Part shown: piece after piece, positions 1-10,538 of the stretch
How the letters are laid out: the number at the start of each line of letters is the position of its first letter
Numbering within the stretch: the first letter of the stretch is position 1
NCBI GenBank assembly: GCA_015501585.1
Contig: JADNRY010000058.1
Span: forward strand, 1 to 64,000
DNA from: Rhodocollybia butyracea
Lineage: Eukaryota > Basidiomycota > Agaricomycetes > Agaricales > Omphalotaceae
DNA length: 64,000 nucleotides
Reading direction: 5' to 3'
Translations under genes and position numbers: made by a program
Notes under the pieces: model-generated
Told to the model about the DNA's origin: nothing
Databases searched by the model: none
Seen by the model: the letters and a program-made list of their open reading frames with translations, nothing else

Positions 1-1054
1 AATCCTCTAAAGTTTCGGCTGATGAATGCCATATCCTGTGTGGCTGCATCTTGGATGCTGAAATCCCAAGCTAGGAACGGAGCATCTACTTTCCCCACTT
101 GGTTAAACGTATTCGCGTCTAGCTCTGGCTCCGGTTGGGGGTCTGAAGCCAAAGACAGAATCCGTTTTGAGCTGTCGCTGATCATTTAGATAAGTTGGAT
201 ATGGAAAACGGCGAGAAAGGTATCTTGTCAACTTGCCGCAAGAAAAGGTCATAGCGTCGCCTGAAAGGATGCCAAATCTGTTGCACCTCTGCAAAAGTAT
301 CGAGCACTGCTTCATTGGAGGAGTTTTCGACAACTTCTTGCCCAGGATTAGGCCGCTGTACGTACATTCTGGAGTTTATCCAGGCGAAAGGTCGTCGAAC
401 CTAGAAGACTGTGAATTTGAATGCCGTAATGGGATAAAGCAGCTATACCCAGAGGACAGGAGTGCCAGATGGATCCATTACAAGAGCTTTGAAAGGCCTA
501 TGCGTAGCCAGGATTTGGCGATTGAAAGAAGAGAGGAAACCACCGGGCTCTTCAGCAATGAAACCGACTCGTTCGCCGGAGGAATTGCCTGCACAAGGTC
601 GAGACATGAACAGTATGAATCGAGGCGTCTTTGTGTTACTGACTGATGGAGTACTTGTTTGTTTGCTCGAAGCCGATGAAGATATTTAGCATTTCAATTT
701 GTCTATGAGTTTTGTGTCAAGTTGTACTCGAATATCAGAGTTCATAAACTCGTACCTTTCCACAACCAAAGATTCATTTTTAAGTAGCCGTTCCAGGCCA
801 GCTTCGGATCCTTGCGCGTTCAAAGATTCTCCAGCTCTCCATAAAGGAGATTCGTTGATTGAAGCATCTGTATGTGGCTCTGCCGCTGCTTCGGATGGCG
901 CTGTAGGTTGCTTGTTCAGTTTCGATGGTGAGTTCTGCCGCCTTCCAGCACCAACTGGCTTTCCACGACCAGGAAAGCGAGATATCGCATATGTTCTTAG
1001 AGCAGAAGGTTTCCTCTGACTTTGCGCTACGGATAAAATCGTCCTACAGAACAT
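1..1054 (-). CDS. AIM25: Phospholipid scramblase family protein, AIM25-type (3' end missing)
   Basis: Likely mitochondrial phospholipid scramblase-domain protein. Exons on the minus strand are 756-1054, 644-702, 449-588, 237-400 and 1-177, and the C-terminus runs off the left edge. The spliced product carries the family blocks in order: LVVERQIEMLNIFIGFEQ, ERVGFIAEEPGG, LATHRPFKALVMDPSG, RRPFAWINSRMYV, QQIWHPFRRRYDLFLR and DAPFLAWDFSI. I chose the ATG at 1054 because it opens a Ser/Arg-rich presequence (MFCRTILSVAQSQRK) typical of mitochondrial import. The last complete intron (178-236) has a GC donor (GCAAGT). The gene is divergent from the mitochondrial IF2 gene, with about 104 bp between start codons. 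Family membership is clear. The transport role is inferred from the family. Confidence 0.9.
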
Positions 1055-1158
1055 CCTCGGAGCATTCAAAAAGTTTACGCGTTTTGAGTTGTGAGCGCTT
1101 GAGCTAACCGTATAATTAGCGCCGATTTGAATGGCAATCCGTTCCGCTTCCATTTTCC
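1055..1158. promoter_or_regulatory. Short shared promoter between AIM25 and IFM1
   Basis: Only 104 bp separate the two divergent start codons inferred for AIM25 (1054, minus) and mitochondrial IF2 (1159, plus). Both products are expected in mitochondria, so a bidirectional promoter is likely. I see no clear TATA box. This is inference from gene layout. Confidence 0.5.
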
Positions 1159-4100
1159 ATGCATCGACATCGAAAGCTTGTTCCTTTCTTTTGTCGCCAA
1201 TGCTCTCAGCGTAGGCCAGCGTCCACGGCGACCAAGCCTCAGGTAAAATCTCTTGTAACATAACATGCTATTTTCTCAAAAGTCGCCAATTTCTAGCCTC
1301 AATCGGATATTTCGGGCCATTCCGTGACAGAGAAACTGAACAAGTGGGCTCCCCAAAAATCTTTGCAAGGAACTAAATGGGATCTTCCCAAAATTCCGCC
1401 GTCTTCCTCGACTGCTCGTTCTGATGGCAGCAACTCCCGAGCTGTTCAACCTGGAACCAGTAGGTTTTCTCCTGTAGAACAGCCGCTACCACCAGGAAAA
1501 TGGACGAGAGTAATTCCTACACAGGCACCGAAACCAGATTTTGAACCTGTTGAACCCAAATCATCTCCTGCTCCTCGTTCAGCGCCTTCTCTTCCGTCAT
1601 TTCGGGGCACAGTTATGCTAGATAGAGCTACAGCTCCTCATACAGCTCTCCCATTGCGACCACAGAATGGCAGACCAGAGAACCTATCAAAATGGACAAA
1701 AAGTCTTGACCGACGCTCCCAAGGAAGTCCCTCAAGATGGACACAGGATCGACAGGATGGTGAACCTTTGCAGGAAAGGCGAGTGCAAGACCGGCAGTAT
1801 GGCCCAGAAACGCGCGCGCAGAATAATGAACTTTCTCAGCTATCAAACCGAGCTCAGGAACGACAGGACCGCGATACTACCGCCGAATCCTCTGCCAAAG
1901 CTAAACCTCGGTCTTCAGATACATGGGGTACATACGTTGACTCCTTGAACGATGACGATGATGGAGCCGCAGATGTGAGCAGAAGGCCCCAAAAATCTCA
2001 TTTTGGTCCGAAACCTGAAAGCCGAGGGTCTCTGGTTGAAAAAATGAGAACTATGCCGGGTTTAGATGATTCTCAACAAAACTATCGTGTAGTCCATGAA
2101 CAAAAGACAAAGGTGCGAAAGAGCAAGAAGTTTGTTGCAAAACAAGTCACTCCCGATGTATATATCCCGTCAATAGTCTCAGTAGGCCAACTGGCTCAGC
2201 TCCTGGACGTGAGGCTAGGTAAGTTATCAATTCGGCGTTTCTAGGCCCAGCTCATATCAGTTTCACAGGGCGATTACAACGCAAAATGGTACAATCCGGA
2301 ATGGAGGCGGAAACTTCATATAATCATGGTGTGCCCATAAAGTCTCTTGCTTGGAAAATACGCTTGAACTTTCGTTTCTAGTTCTTACATCGGACTACGC
2401 GGTTCTTCTCGCAGAGGAATTTGGGAAAAACCCTATCGTTAACGATGAAATGGCATTCAATATTTACCCATCGTCAGTTTATTCAGGTTGTATCTTATCC
2501 ATCGTGCTCACTGCTGATCGTCTATCAGACCTCCCCATCCAGATCCTACCTCTCTTCCTCTACGTCCCCCCGTTGTAACAATCATGGGCCATGTTGATCA
2601 TGGAAAAACTACTTTGCTCGACACTCTCCGATCTACATCTGTGGCCCAAGGCGAAGCGGGTGGTATCACTCAACATATAGGCGCCTTTTCCGTACCAGTA
2701 CCTTCTAACGAAAGCAGCGTCAAATCTATTACTTTCCTGGACACTCCTGGCCATGCTGCATTTTCCGCCATGCGTGCCCGTGGTGCTGGTGTGACCGATA
2801 TCATCGTTCTCGTTGTCGCCGCGGATGACGGAATCATGCCTCAGACCCGCGAAGTTATCGACCTTATCAAAAAAGAACAGGATAAAGTGGGGGTTGTGGT
2901 AGCTATCAATAAAGTGGACAAGCCAGGAGTAAACATAGTGAGTAACCTTACTAGCTCCATCATACCTTGCGAGTCTGATGTAACCGGAAACTGATTCTGT
3001 AGGAGGAGGTACAAAAATCACTCTTGGCGGAAGATATACAACTTGAGCAATATGGTGGCGATATTCCTGCAGTCCATGTGTCTGGAAAAACTGGGGATGG
3101 GCTGCCCACCCTTGTGGAGACATTGTCAGCTATCGCCGAAATGCAGGACTTGCGTGCAGAGCATGATGGACCTGTTCATGGTTACATATTGGAATCAAAC
3201 ATGCACAAAGGCCTTGGGTGGGTTACTATGGTCTCTTTCATGTCTGTATCTGATCATTTTGTTTAGGCCCGTGGCAACTGTGTTGGTCCTCCGAGGAAGC
3301 TTGAAGATCACATCCCATATCATCAGTGGTGTCTGCTCCGCACGGGTCCGGGTTATGAACGATTCGAGCGGAAAACCTGTCAAAGTCGCTACTCCTGGGA
3401 TGGCTGTCACTGTCTCAGGATGGAAAACACTTCCCAGCGCCGGTGACGAGGTGCTGCAAGGCTCAGAGGCGGACATTAAAAAGGCCATCGCTAACCGGCA
3501 ACGAAAAGCCGAAATTGAAGCCTCTATCGCGGACATCGATGCGATCAATTTAACCCGGAAACAAGAGAGAGAGAGGCGTGAACTGGAGTTGCAGCTAGGG
3601 AAAGACGCAGTGGCCGTCAACGATCAAGCGGAGCAAGGCCCCAAGCAACTACGATTGGTTATCAAAGCAGACGTTAGCGGGAGCGCAGAAGCAGCTGTCG
3701 GCGCTCTGCAAGAGATAGGTAACGATTTGGCCCAGTCGAGAGTTATTTCATCGGGAGTGGGCGATGTTAATGAAAGTGACGTGAACTTGGCACATACAGC
3801 AGGTGGTAAGTCTCCGGTATCACCCATATGGACTTTCTGTATCGATGTCTCATTTTCAAATATAGGTCTCATAGTTGCATTCAACGTCAATGTCTCGAAG
3901 CAGATGCAAAGTTTAGCGGTTCAGAATAACGTTACGATTCTCTCGTCTGGCATCATCTACGAACTCATGGATGAGGTGACAGAGAATGTTATAAAACTTC
4001 TTCCCCCCATTATAGAGAAGAAGGTCACTGGAGAAGCACAGGTGTTACAGATCTTCGATATACAGGTCAAAAAACAAATGGTCAAAGTTGCAGGGTGCAG

Positions 4101-4375
4101 GGTAACGAACGGACTGCTGGAACGCTCCAAACAGGCTCGGGTCATCAGGAATGGCAAAACCGTTCATGAAGGTGCGTTTGTCAACACCTTTTTCTCCACT
4201 CGTATGAAAGACCATGTACTTAGGCCCGGTCGAAACACTGCGTGTTATCAAAAAGGATGTGATGGAAGTACGGAAAGGCTCGGAGTGTGGCCTCAGTTTG
4301 GCCAATTTTTCGGATCTACAGGCAGGTGATTCGATACAGATGTTCACGACAACAGAGAAGCCTGGAGTATTATAA
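1159..4375 (+). CDS. IFM1: Mitochondrial translation initiation factor IF-2
   Basis: GTPase that brings initiator tRNA to the mitochondrial ribosome. Exons: 1159-1242, 1297-2218, 2269-2328, 2382-2472, 2529-2937, 3003-3217, 3267-3805, 3866-4171, 4224-4375. They sum to 2778 nt, a 925-residue protein. Exon 1 encodes a basic presequence ([20 protein letters not shown]). A long low-complexity N-terminal part follows, then the IF2 N-domain (RLGRLQRKM), then the GTPase with [10 protein letters not shown] (G1, near residue 405), DTPGHAAF (G3) and NKVD (G4), and then the C-terminal beta-barrel and fMet-tRNA-binding domains, ending in [10 protein letters not shown]. All introns are GT-AG. The start in exon 1 is inferred. 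The reading frame around 1324 has no ATG of its own, so a first upstream exon is required. Confidence 0.95.
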
Positions 4376-4465
4376 TGTTCCCTAAAATAGATTCGGAACT
4401 AGTAGTTTATTAATATTCTACTTCAACATAGAAGTTCAACTGATTCATCTATATTTTGGTGAGCT

Positions 4466-5899
4466 CTACACCCGAGCACTGTTTTGTGCATCTAGAACAG
4501 AGTCCTTCGCGCCAACAGTACCAGTCCGACCAGAAACACCGAATGTAAGCGCAATGCCACCCAGCTCATGAGTAGGTTTCTCCAAGATCGTCCAGCTTCG
4601 AGTGTCCTGCTTCTTGAGATGGATTTCGACCTAAGAAGTGTCGGATCATAATGACACCGGACAAAAAATATGGCGAACCTTTGTACCAAATACCTGGAAG
4701 GTGGAGTGCTCGGGAGTTATGGGCCCAAATAGGTCGATAGTCTTCAGAAATCTCTTCGATCCAGGTAAATACAGATCGATGGCCAGCTTGAAGCAGAATT
4801 AACTATTTCTCTGCGCGAAAATGAAAACGACAAAGGACTTACAGTCTCTTTGTCAAATTTTACGCTGCTACGGGTCTTGTCGACCCGTTTCGCGAAGACA
4901 GATACATGGATTTCATCCAACGTTTCTAACCGGTAAATTTTGAATTCCTTGTCTCAACTATCGTTAGCGCGCAGGCGACGTACGGTAGTGATCAATCCGG
5001 CAGGTGGTAAATTCTTCTGTCTGAGCTATCATAAGTGACTTACGAACGTCTTTTTACACAACAAAAGCTAACCTGATCAGAGTTCACCTTGGGTGAAAAT
5101 AGATGACGCCCAGTTTTACATCCTTCGATCTTAAGAAATTCTTCGAATTCAAGTACTCGACGTTTGCAGCATAGATAACCCTAGCAGAAATGAGAAGGCG
5201 AAAAGATTTGACACCGGTATGAATCACACCTTGCTTCCTTCTCTGAAGATCGGCTGTAAAGCTTTTAGGATATAGCACAGAAGAACATTAAGAAAGACTT
5301 ACAGGAGAAGGATGGTATGTGCAGCGGGTACCTTCACTTTCACCCAACCTGTTCTCTTCGTCGCTGACAAATACTACGCCACAGCCTTTGCGCTGGCAAG
5401 TTGTTCCAGGAGTAATGCTTACACTCAAATCGTCATCTTCTTCCACGATGGGTGGTGGGGGAAGTGAGGGTGCCGGTACGGCTTTTGGTAGCATAGAAGG
5501 AGCAGCCACAGGGACATAAGTGGAATCAGATTTTTTTGTTTCTTTTTCTGGTTCATTTGGAGAGGTAACAGCTGGAGATTCAGTTTCGGGAACTTCGTTC
5601 GTGTGACGATCAGTTTCAACACATCCCTTGTAGTCGTCTTAGTTGAATGAGTTCAGCAAGCGAACGGCAGATAACACACCTTGATTCGCATGAATTCATC
5701 AAAATCTAGGACTGGCTTGTTCGTATCTGAGCAGCAAGCCCAAGATTTCAAGCCTTCGTGAAAAAACCTGCAAAAGATCAGTATCGCCTTCTGTTATCGA
5801 TGATTTATCACGCACTGGTGCCCCAGGGTGAAACGTGCAGATTTCAGTGCTGTCTTCGGAGAACTCTTTCCCACAACCTTTGCGAGTGCAGCGCGGCAT
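4466..5899 (-). CDS. CHORD and CS domain protein (CHORDC1/RAR1-SGT1 class), one frameshift
   Basis: Zinc-binding CHORD protein of the Hsp90 co-chaperone class. Minus-strand exons: 5816-5899, 5680-5767, 5303-5626, 5230-5253, 5073-5180, 4984-5016, 4843-4947, 4694-4786, 4466-4630. The first CHORD starts the protein (CTRKGCGKEF, then CTFHPGAP and HEGLKSWACC, then FDEFMRIKGC). A Pro-rich linker and a second CHORD follow (CQRKGCGVVF, CTYHPSP, FREGSKGYLCC, FEEFLKIEGC). A p23-like CS domain closes it (DEIHVSVFAKR to SWTILEKPTHELGG). Exon 4 is only 24 nt. The exon sum is one base over a multiple of three: the run of six A at 5761-5766 breaks the expected P-V-F-H-E-G, while five would keep it, so a homopolymer insertion is likely. 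Corrected length would be about 340 residues. Confidence 0.88.
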
Positions 5900-5947
5900 T
5901 TCCTTGAATTTTTGAGAGAAAACAGTTTGACCTTCGACGCGTTTCTA

Positions 5948-5974
5948 TGAGCGCTTACGGCTATTAAGCGCTCA
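5948..5974. repeat. Perfect 9-bp inverted repeat upstream of CHORD gene
   Basis: TGAGCGCTT at 5948-5956 pairs exactly with AAGCGCTCA at 5966-5974, with a 9-nt spacer. It lies about 50 bp upstream of the CHORD start codon, so it could be an operator-like dyad or lie in the 5' UTR. Function unknown. Confidence 0.55.
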
Positions 5975-6388
5975 TCTCATGTGACAACATATCCAGGTCC
6001 ATGACCTGGACTTTGGTTTTAAAGTTTCTTTACAGTCTCCGTCTCCGACGAAAGCCCAGAGAGGAACAGCGACCCAAGTCGGAAATTAATGGGTACAACA
6101 TAGATTGGCCCACTGATTGCTGCATCGATTACAACTCCGCGGTTATGAAGTAGATCTTGCCCAAGAACATGGCTCTATAGGAGGAATACGCGTAATAAGC
6201 AAAGGCTCCGTGATAGAAACATTGAAGAGAAGCAATCAATTATCAAAGGTCAAGTAAGTGTGAGAAAATAATATCAAACAGAGCTTTGAGGTTGGAACCT
6301 CATAATTACTACTACCATCGTGTTGGATGAATGCTTTGGCCGGTCAAAGCTAAATGAATCTCACGGTGGCTGTGCGCCATCTTTTGGG

Positions 6389-6411
6389 GCTCACCCGACA
6401 AGCGGGTGAGC
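6389..6411. repeat. Perfect 9-bp hairpin, 5-nt loop
   Basis: GCTCACCCG (6389-6397) and CGGGTGAGC (6403-6411) pair perfectly around the loop ACAAG. It lies about 115 bp beyond the stop codon of the carrier-like gene, probably in its 3' UTR or just after it. Role unknown. Confidence 0.6.
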
Positions 6412-6524
6412 GAAGCGAAACCCAGTAACCTGGTGAACGTAACCTGGCGAGCGTTTGCTGGTCAAAAGTAACAAATGAATGAAGCAGTGCGTATCATAGA
6501 TAACCGGAACGTGAAAGGGTATGT

Positions 6525-7905
6525 TCAGTTTTGTAAGCCTGGACCAAATGCTTCCCAAACAAGAAATCCTACACCCCATGGTCCAACTCGCCCTAAGGTT
6601 CTGAGAGCAATTGTTAATCTAGGACGATATCCAACAGACTGTTCTGATTCCACGATGCGAGGAAGGGGACTTCTAAAAAAAGCATGCAGACCATCTTCGC
6701 GAGATTTGCGAGCGATTGACACCCAAGGAGAGTAGGCAGCCGCGGGAGTTTGGAGGTTGTGTATGTGAACAATGCGCCTTGCATGGTCCCATGGACGGCC
6801 AGCCAACTCATAAGCAAGCCCAGCGAGAACCTGTAAAACAGACTCGATATCATGACGTATGTATGCTTTTGGAAGAAAACCTACACCTCCGGAGACCAAG
6901 ATCATCCCATGAAATATTTTGGGAGAATGACGAAGAACAGATTCATCGGTGGAAAACTGCGCTCGGATAAAGTTTGTAGCTCGCTCCCGAGCCTGAAGAG
7001 CGACTCGACGTGTAACTTCGAATATTGAGAAAAAGATGGCGAAACCTGCTCGAAATTCATGAGGTCCCTCATGAAGACACCAATCGGATGATGGCAATTG
7101 ACAGACCAGTGATGTCTTTCGCACAACCCCAACCCCAGCCATTCCAACCCCGACCGGCCATCTCGCCAACATCCTTCATCCAACTACGCACTTGTCTAGC
7201 CTCTTCAATAGCTCGCTCCCGCGAAGAAGACCGCAATTCAGTTTCAGTGCCTTTGAAAACAGCCCGCCAGGCGTGAGACCAAGAATGATATCCAGATCCA
7301 CCTTCGAGAAGTAATCGCACATTTTCGGCCGGGGCAGCAACAATTGCTTGACAACCTCCTGCAATTCCACCGGACAGAGCAGCAGTCATAGTAGGGTGCT
7401 GGTTGAGATAAGGCTCAATCAAACTTGACGATTCTGTGTAGGTTGCCCATAACACTGTTCCTAGGAGTGCATTTACAAGCATTGGCGGTATGAAATGCCT
7501 GGGTATCACCAATAACTACGCAAATCAGCAATAAGCAGCCTATTCAAAAGGTGAATTAACTGACCCCCTGGTCTTTCACCAAAGATCTGACGAATCCAGG
7601 TGTCAGCGCAGAGCCTTCCTTTGATGCTAAACTTCGAAGAGATTGCCATCCAGAGACTAAATAGTTTCAGACAACCATTTAGCATCAATATTTGCATTCT
7701 CTTGCCTTTGGATGGTCTGAATAATCTAACGGGTCGAGAAAAATATAATGCAATGCTACGGGTAGCAGTTCGAGCGAGAGCAGCCTTAAGGTTGGCTTGC
7801 GACTCTTCTGTAAACAATTAGGTAAATAACTTGAAAGCAAAATCACAAACTATTTTCTTGAGTTTCTGCTCCATCCCGGGCATTAGCTACCAGGGATGTG
7901 GTCAT
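6525..7905 (-). CDS. Mitochondrial carrier family-like protein
   Basis: Probable inner-membrane solute carrier of the mitochondrial carrier (MCF) fold, fungal type, substrate unknown. Minus-strand exons: 7851-7905, 7706-7807, 7565-7656, 7107-7515, 6885-7045, 6525-6830. They sum to 1125 nt, 374 residues. Carrier-like features are the small-residue helices ALSGGIAGGCQAIVAAPAENVR and MILVSGGVLAGLAYELAGRPWD, each ending in a proline/charged stretch like a degenerate PX[DE]XX[KR] signature, and the last helix RVGPWGVGFLVWEAFGPGL. Intron 2 (7657-7705) has a GC donor. The intron at 6831-6884 is 54 bp with no in-frame stop, so it could be retained. The start lies 86 bp from the divergent ALKBH7-like gene. 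The family call is good at fold level only; no clear orthologue is named. Confidence 0.75.
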
Positions 7906-7991
7906 ACAGAGGCATGCAATACAGTGAAACGGAAAAGAAGCCGAAGATAATTGCGAGCGCTAACTGCCGATCATTTCTTGCTTCCGACGAC

Positions 7992-8879
7992 ATGGCTAAA
8001 AGACTACTTTCTTCTTTGGCAAACTTTCGCGGCAACTTACCTTCGGAATTTCACTTCATTCCTGACTTCTTCTCCCTCTCTGAACAAAGAACACTCCTCT
8101 CAGCTGCCCTATTGAGACTAGATGCTACTGGAAGTAGAAGATATCAAAAAAAGCGCAAGTCTTATATAGCATCCGAAGGTTCTTCATCCATATTTCTGCC
8201 CGATGGTTACTATGAATTCATGGAGGCGAGTCCACGTTCGTCAAGTAAGGAAGGTCTTGCTAAATCTTTTTCAAAGGGTCACTACGATGGTGTTATCCAC
8301 AACTACAGGGAAATGCATCTAACGTCTTGGCCGACAGCCGAAATTTCTGGACTTTCGCCAGTTTTGGATCGATTACATTCTTTGCTTCCCTTTCAAACAA
8401 AATTGGACAGTACGCAGACACATTTGTTGCATCTGGCATCCAACGGGGAAATTCTTCCCCATATAGACAACGTATCTGCGTCTGGACACTGGATCTTAGG
8501 TGTTAGTCTGGGTGCGGATCGAACGCTTCGCCTGGAGAGTTGCATAAAACCTGAAGAAACGGTCGACGTTCTACTGCCTTCGGGTAGCGTATACATACAA
8601 AGGTAAGGCCCTTGGTATCGCGCATGCAATTTACTCAGAATACTTTGTATAGTGATTCTGTGAGGTACCAGTACAAACACTCAATTTTGAAGAATCGTTC
8701 TCTTGGTGGCGCTACAGGTCAACGCATCAGTGTCATGATTCGAGTAAGCTCATCTGTGGGATAAAATAGGGTACGCGAGAAACGATTGATCTGACTTTGG
8801 AACCTAGGCCTGCCCTGAAAGATTCTATCTAATTTTTCCCGCCGGGAAGTCGCTTCTCTCCCGTAGGCAGACCCAATAA
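7992..8879 (+). CDS. ALKBH7: ALKBH7-like 2-oxoglutarate/Fe(II) dioxygenase
   Basis: AlkB-family oxygenase of the mitochondrial ALKBH7 type. Exons: 7992-8602, 8653-8743, 8808-8879. The iron-binding HxD is in EILPHIDN, followed by the family block ILGVSLGADRTLRLE and LLPSGSVYIQ. The distal His is in RYQYKHSIL, and the 2-oxoglutarate Arg is probably in GQRISVMIR. In-frame ATGs also occur at 7896 and 7914, but these run into the start of the divergent carrier-like gene, so I prefer 7992. The last exon is uncertain: without the final splice the protein would end a few residues after SVMIR. Its role by family is mitochondrial, in cell-death or metabolic control rather than DNA repair. Confidence 0.82.
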
Positions 8880-9354
8880 TATCTATCTGACATTCAAATT
8901 GATAAGTATAGAGGAAACGTCAATCTACAACCACTGTTGTTTCCAAAACTCAGCGAATCCTTGTTCTACATAGTATCAATGCAAGAAATTCAAGTTGCCC
9001 TCTGTAAATGGCTTGCTCTCGTTTACCATGTACCTTGTATGCATGTTCCCATGATTGATTGCCTGATGCGTGTATATCTGACATATGATTGCAAAAGAAC
9101 CTGGAACTTGGAAGGCATAAAAAGAAGTTTAAGACATGAGGCTCTAACTTCGGTATGATATAATGGGGTTGAACCGAATATTATTTTAGGGTTCATGTCC
9201 ATGATTCATCTGATAATGAGGCGTTTCGAAGTGGCGGGGGCGGATACAAACTGAAGAAAGAAAGAGTACGAGCCATGGATACATATATAGCAAAACAATC
9301 GATACAGTAAAAACCCAAAGTCCCACATCTATGTGATCACAATCCCTCTAAAGG
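8880..9354. other. Intergenic stretch between convergent genes
   Basis: Space between the 3' ends of the ALKBH7-like gene and the small 56-residue gene. AT-rich, with no open frame, RNA gene or strong repeat that I can support. Confidence 0.5.
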
Positions 9355-9700
9355 CTAGAGCTTCGTCACTGCCGCCGCTCTGGAATTCAGGGTTAAAATT
9401 GAGAAGATAATCATCGTGAAGACATCGAATGAAACTCACGGCAATGTAACTGTTGCCCCGCCATCAGCCTGGATGACCAGTAGTAAAGTTCCCTAGATTG
9501 AGGCTTGAGTATTTCATGCTCTGAGCATTGAAGGTGTAGTACAGCCACTCACGCTTGTAAGAGCTACAGAAACTACGGTCCCGTGTATAGTTCGGTTTTG
9601 AGCGTTAAAGAAAAGAACGCGGTGTCCTGGCTGGGGGAGACATTAGAGTCAAATAAAGAAAGGCAGATGAGGGGAGAACGCGTACTGCAAAGCCGTTCAT
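9355..9700 (-). CDS. Small spliced gene, 56-residue beta-rich protein
   Basis: Four short exons, 9686-9700, 9553-9630, 9440-9492 and 9355-9379, joined by clean GT-AG introns of 55, 60 and 60 bp, give exactly 57 codons including the stop. The product begins MNGFAPGHRVLFFNAQNR, has repeated hydrophobic strands (TIHGTVVSVAL, GTLLLVIQADGG, ATVTLP) and ends AAAVTKL. The pattern suggests a small SH3/Tudor-like barrel, as in some fungal hypervirulence-associated Tudor proteins, but that link is only a resemblance. Every exon is short, so standard open-frame searches would miss it. Function unknown. Confidence 0.6.
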
Positions 9701-10538
9701 AGCCAAAATAGTTGAGCTGTTTCGTTCGTTATTTTGTAGTTTCTTTTGCTGAGACGAGCAGTCTTTTATAGGAACGCAGAATAGTATCTATGATCGAGAG
9801 GATTTTCAGCTTGCACCAAAGTTCTCTGATTGGAATCGGGGATAGGACATCAAAGGAGACTACTAGGTTTGTGAGTTAGATTAATGAAAGCTTTGCAAAA
9901 ACCATGCCAGACTCCAGTCGAGGAGACGCGTTATGGTCCAGAATTGCGGTGTGAAGAGAGGATCGGAGGCTATTGAGATTCCGAGGCCATTAGCACGGGT
10001 CGCTCCCAGGTTGGTGCGATCGGGTAATCGAGGACACTTGAGTTAATACTAAAGTTGGTAAGTATATTCGGAAAACAGGTGCACAAGGTTGTGTGTTCGA
10101 TGAAGATCAATCTCCATGATATCGGAAATAGGGCCACCTAGGGACTCGTTCTCGTAGATCGAAGCAGGCACGTCTTGATATGCGAGACGTAAATGTGAAC
10201 ACGCGTGTGCTTCGCAGCGCCTTGAAGCAAAGTAATAATGGCTTCGAGATGTTGTCAATAATGAATGAGGGCCTAGAGGAACAGTGTAGTATATTAAAGA
10301 AAGCACGCTATACTTGTGGGTTGCAGGGCAGATGAGTTGAGAGAAATTTCCCGAGGACATCTGAAAAACATCTCGACCACCCATTCGAACTTGAACGTAC
10401 TGATAGAAACTGAATATTCCCGGTCCGGTTTCGGCGCCATTGAAGATTACGTGAGCTTGCGTCACTTGTTTCCCCTTCAACTTGGCTATCATGCCAGTCC
10501 CAGCTTCGACATCCAAAAATACTACTCCTCGTCATGAC
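9701..10538. other. Region upstream of LST8, possible minus-strand frame
   Basis: Lies between the small gene and LST8. A 156-codon minus-strand open frame (10049-10516) exists, but its first ATG is internal (10492) and its upstream end approaches the LST8 start. The product resembles no family I know. I do not call it a gene. Confidence 0.4.

Larger units (their letters stand above)
5900..6524. other. Intergenic stretch with two perfect hairpins
   Basis: No gene seen. It contains the upstream region of the CHORD gene and the 3' side of the carrier-like gene. Two perfect inverted repeats stand out, at 5948-5974 and 6389-6411, listed separately. Confidence 0.6.

Noticed and set aside
233..646. 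137-codon plus-strand open frame at the left end
   Set aside because: It is antisense to three AIM25 exons whose spliced product matches scramblase blocks.
10049..10516. 156-codon minus-strand frame next to LST8
   Set aside because: No ATG at its start, no family match, and it runs up to the LST8 start. Kept only as a note.
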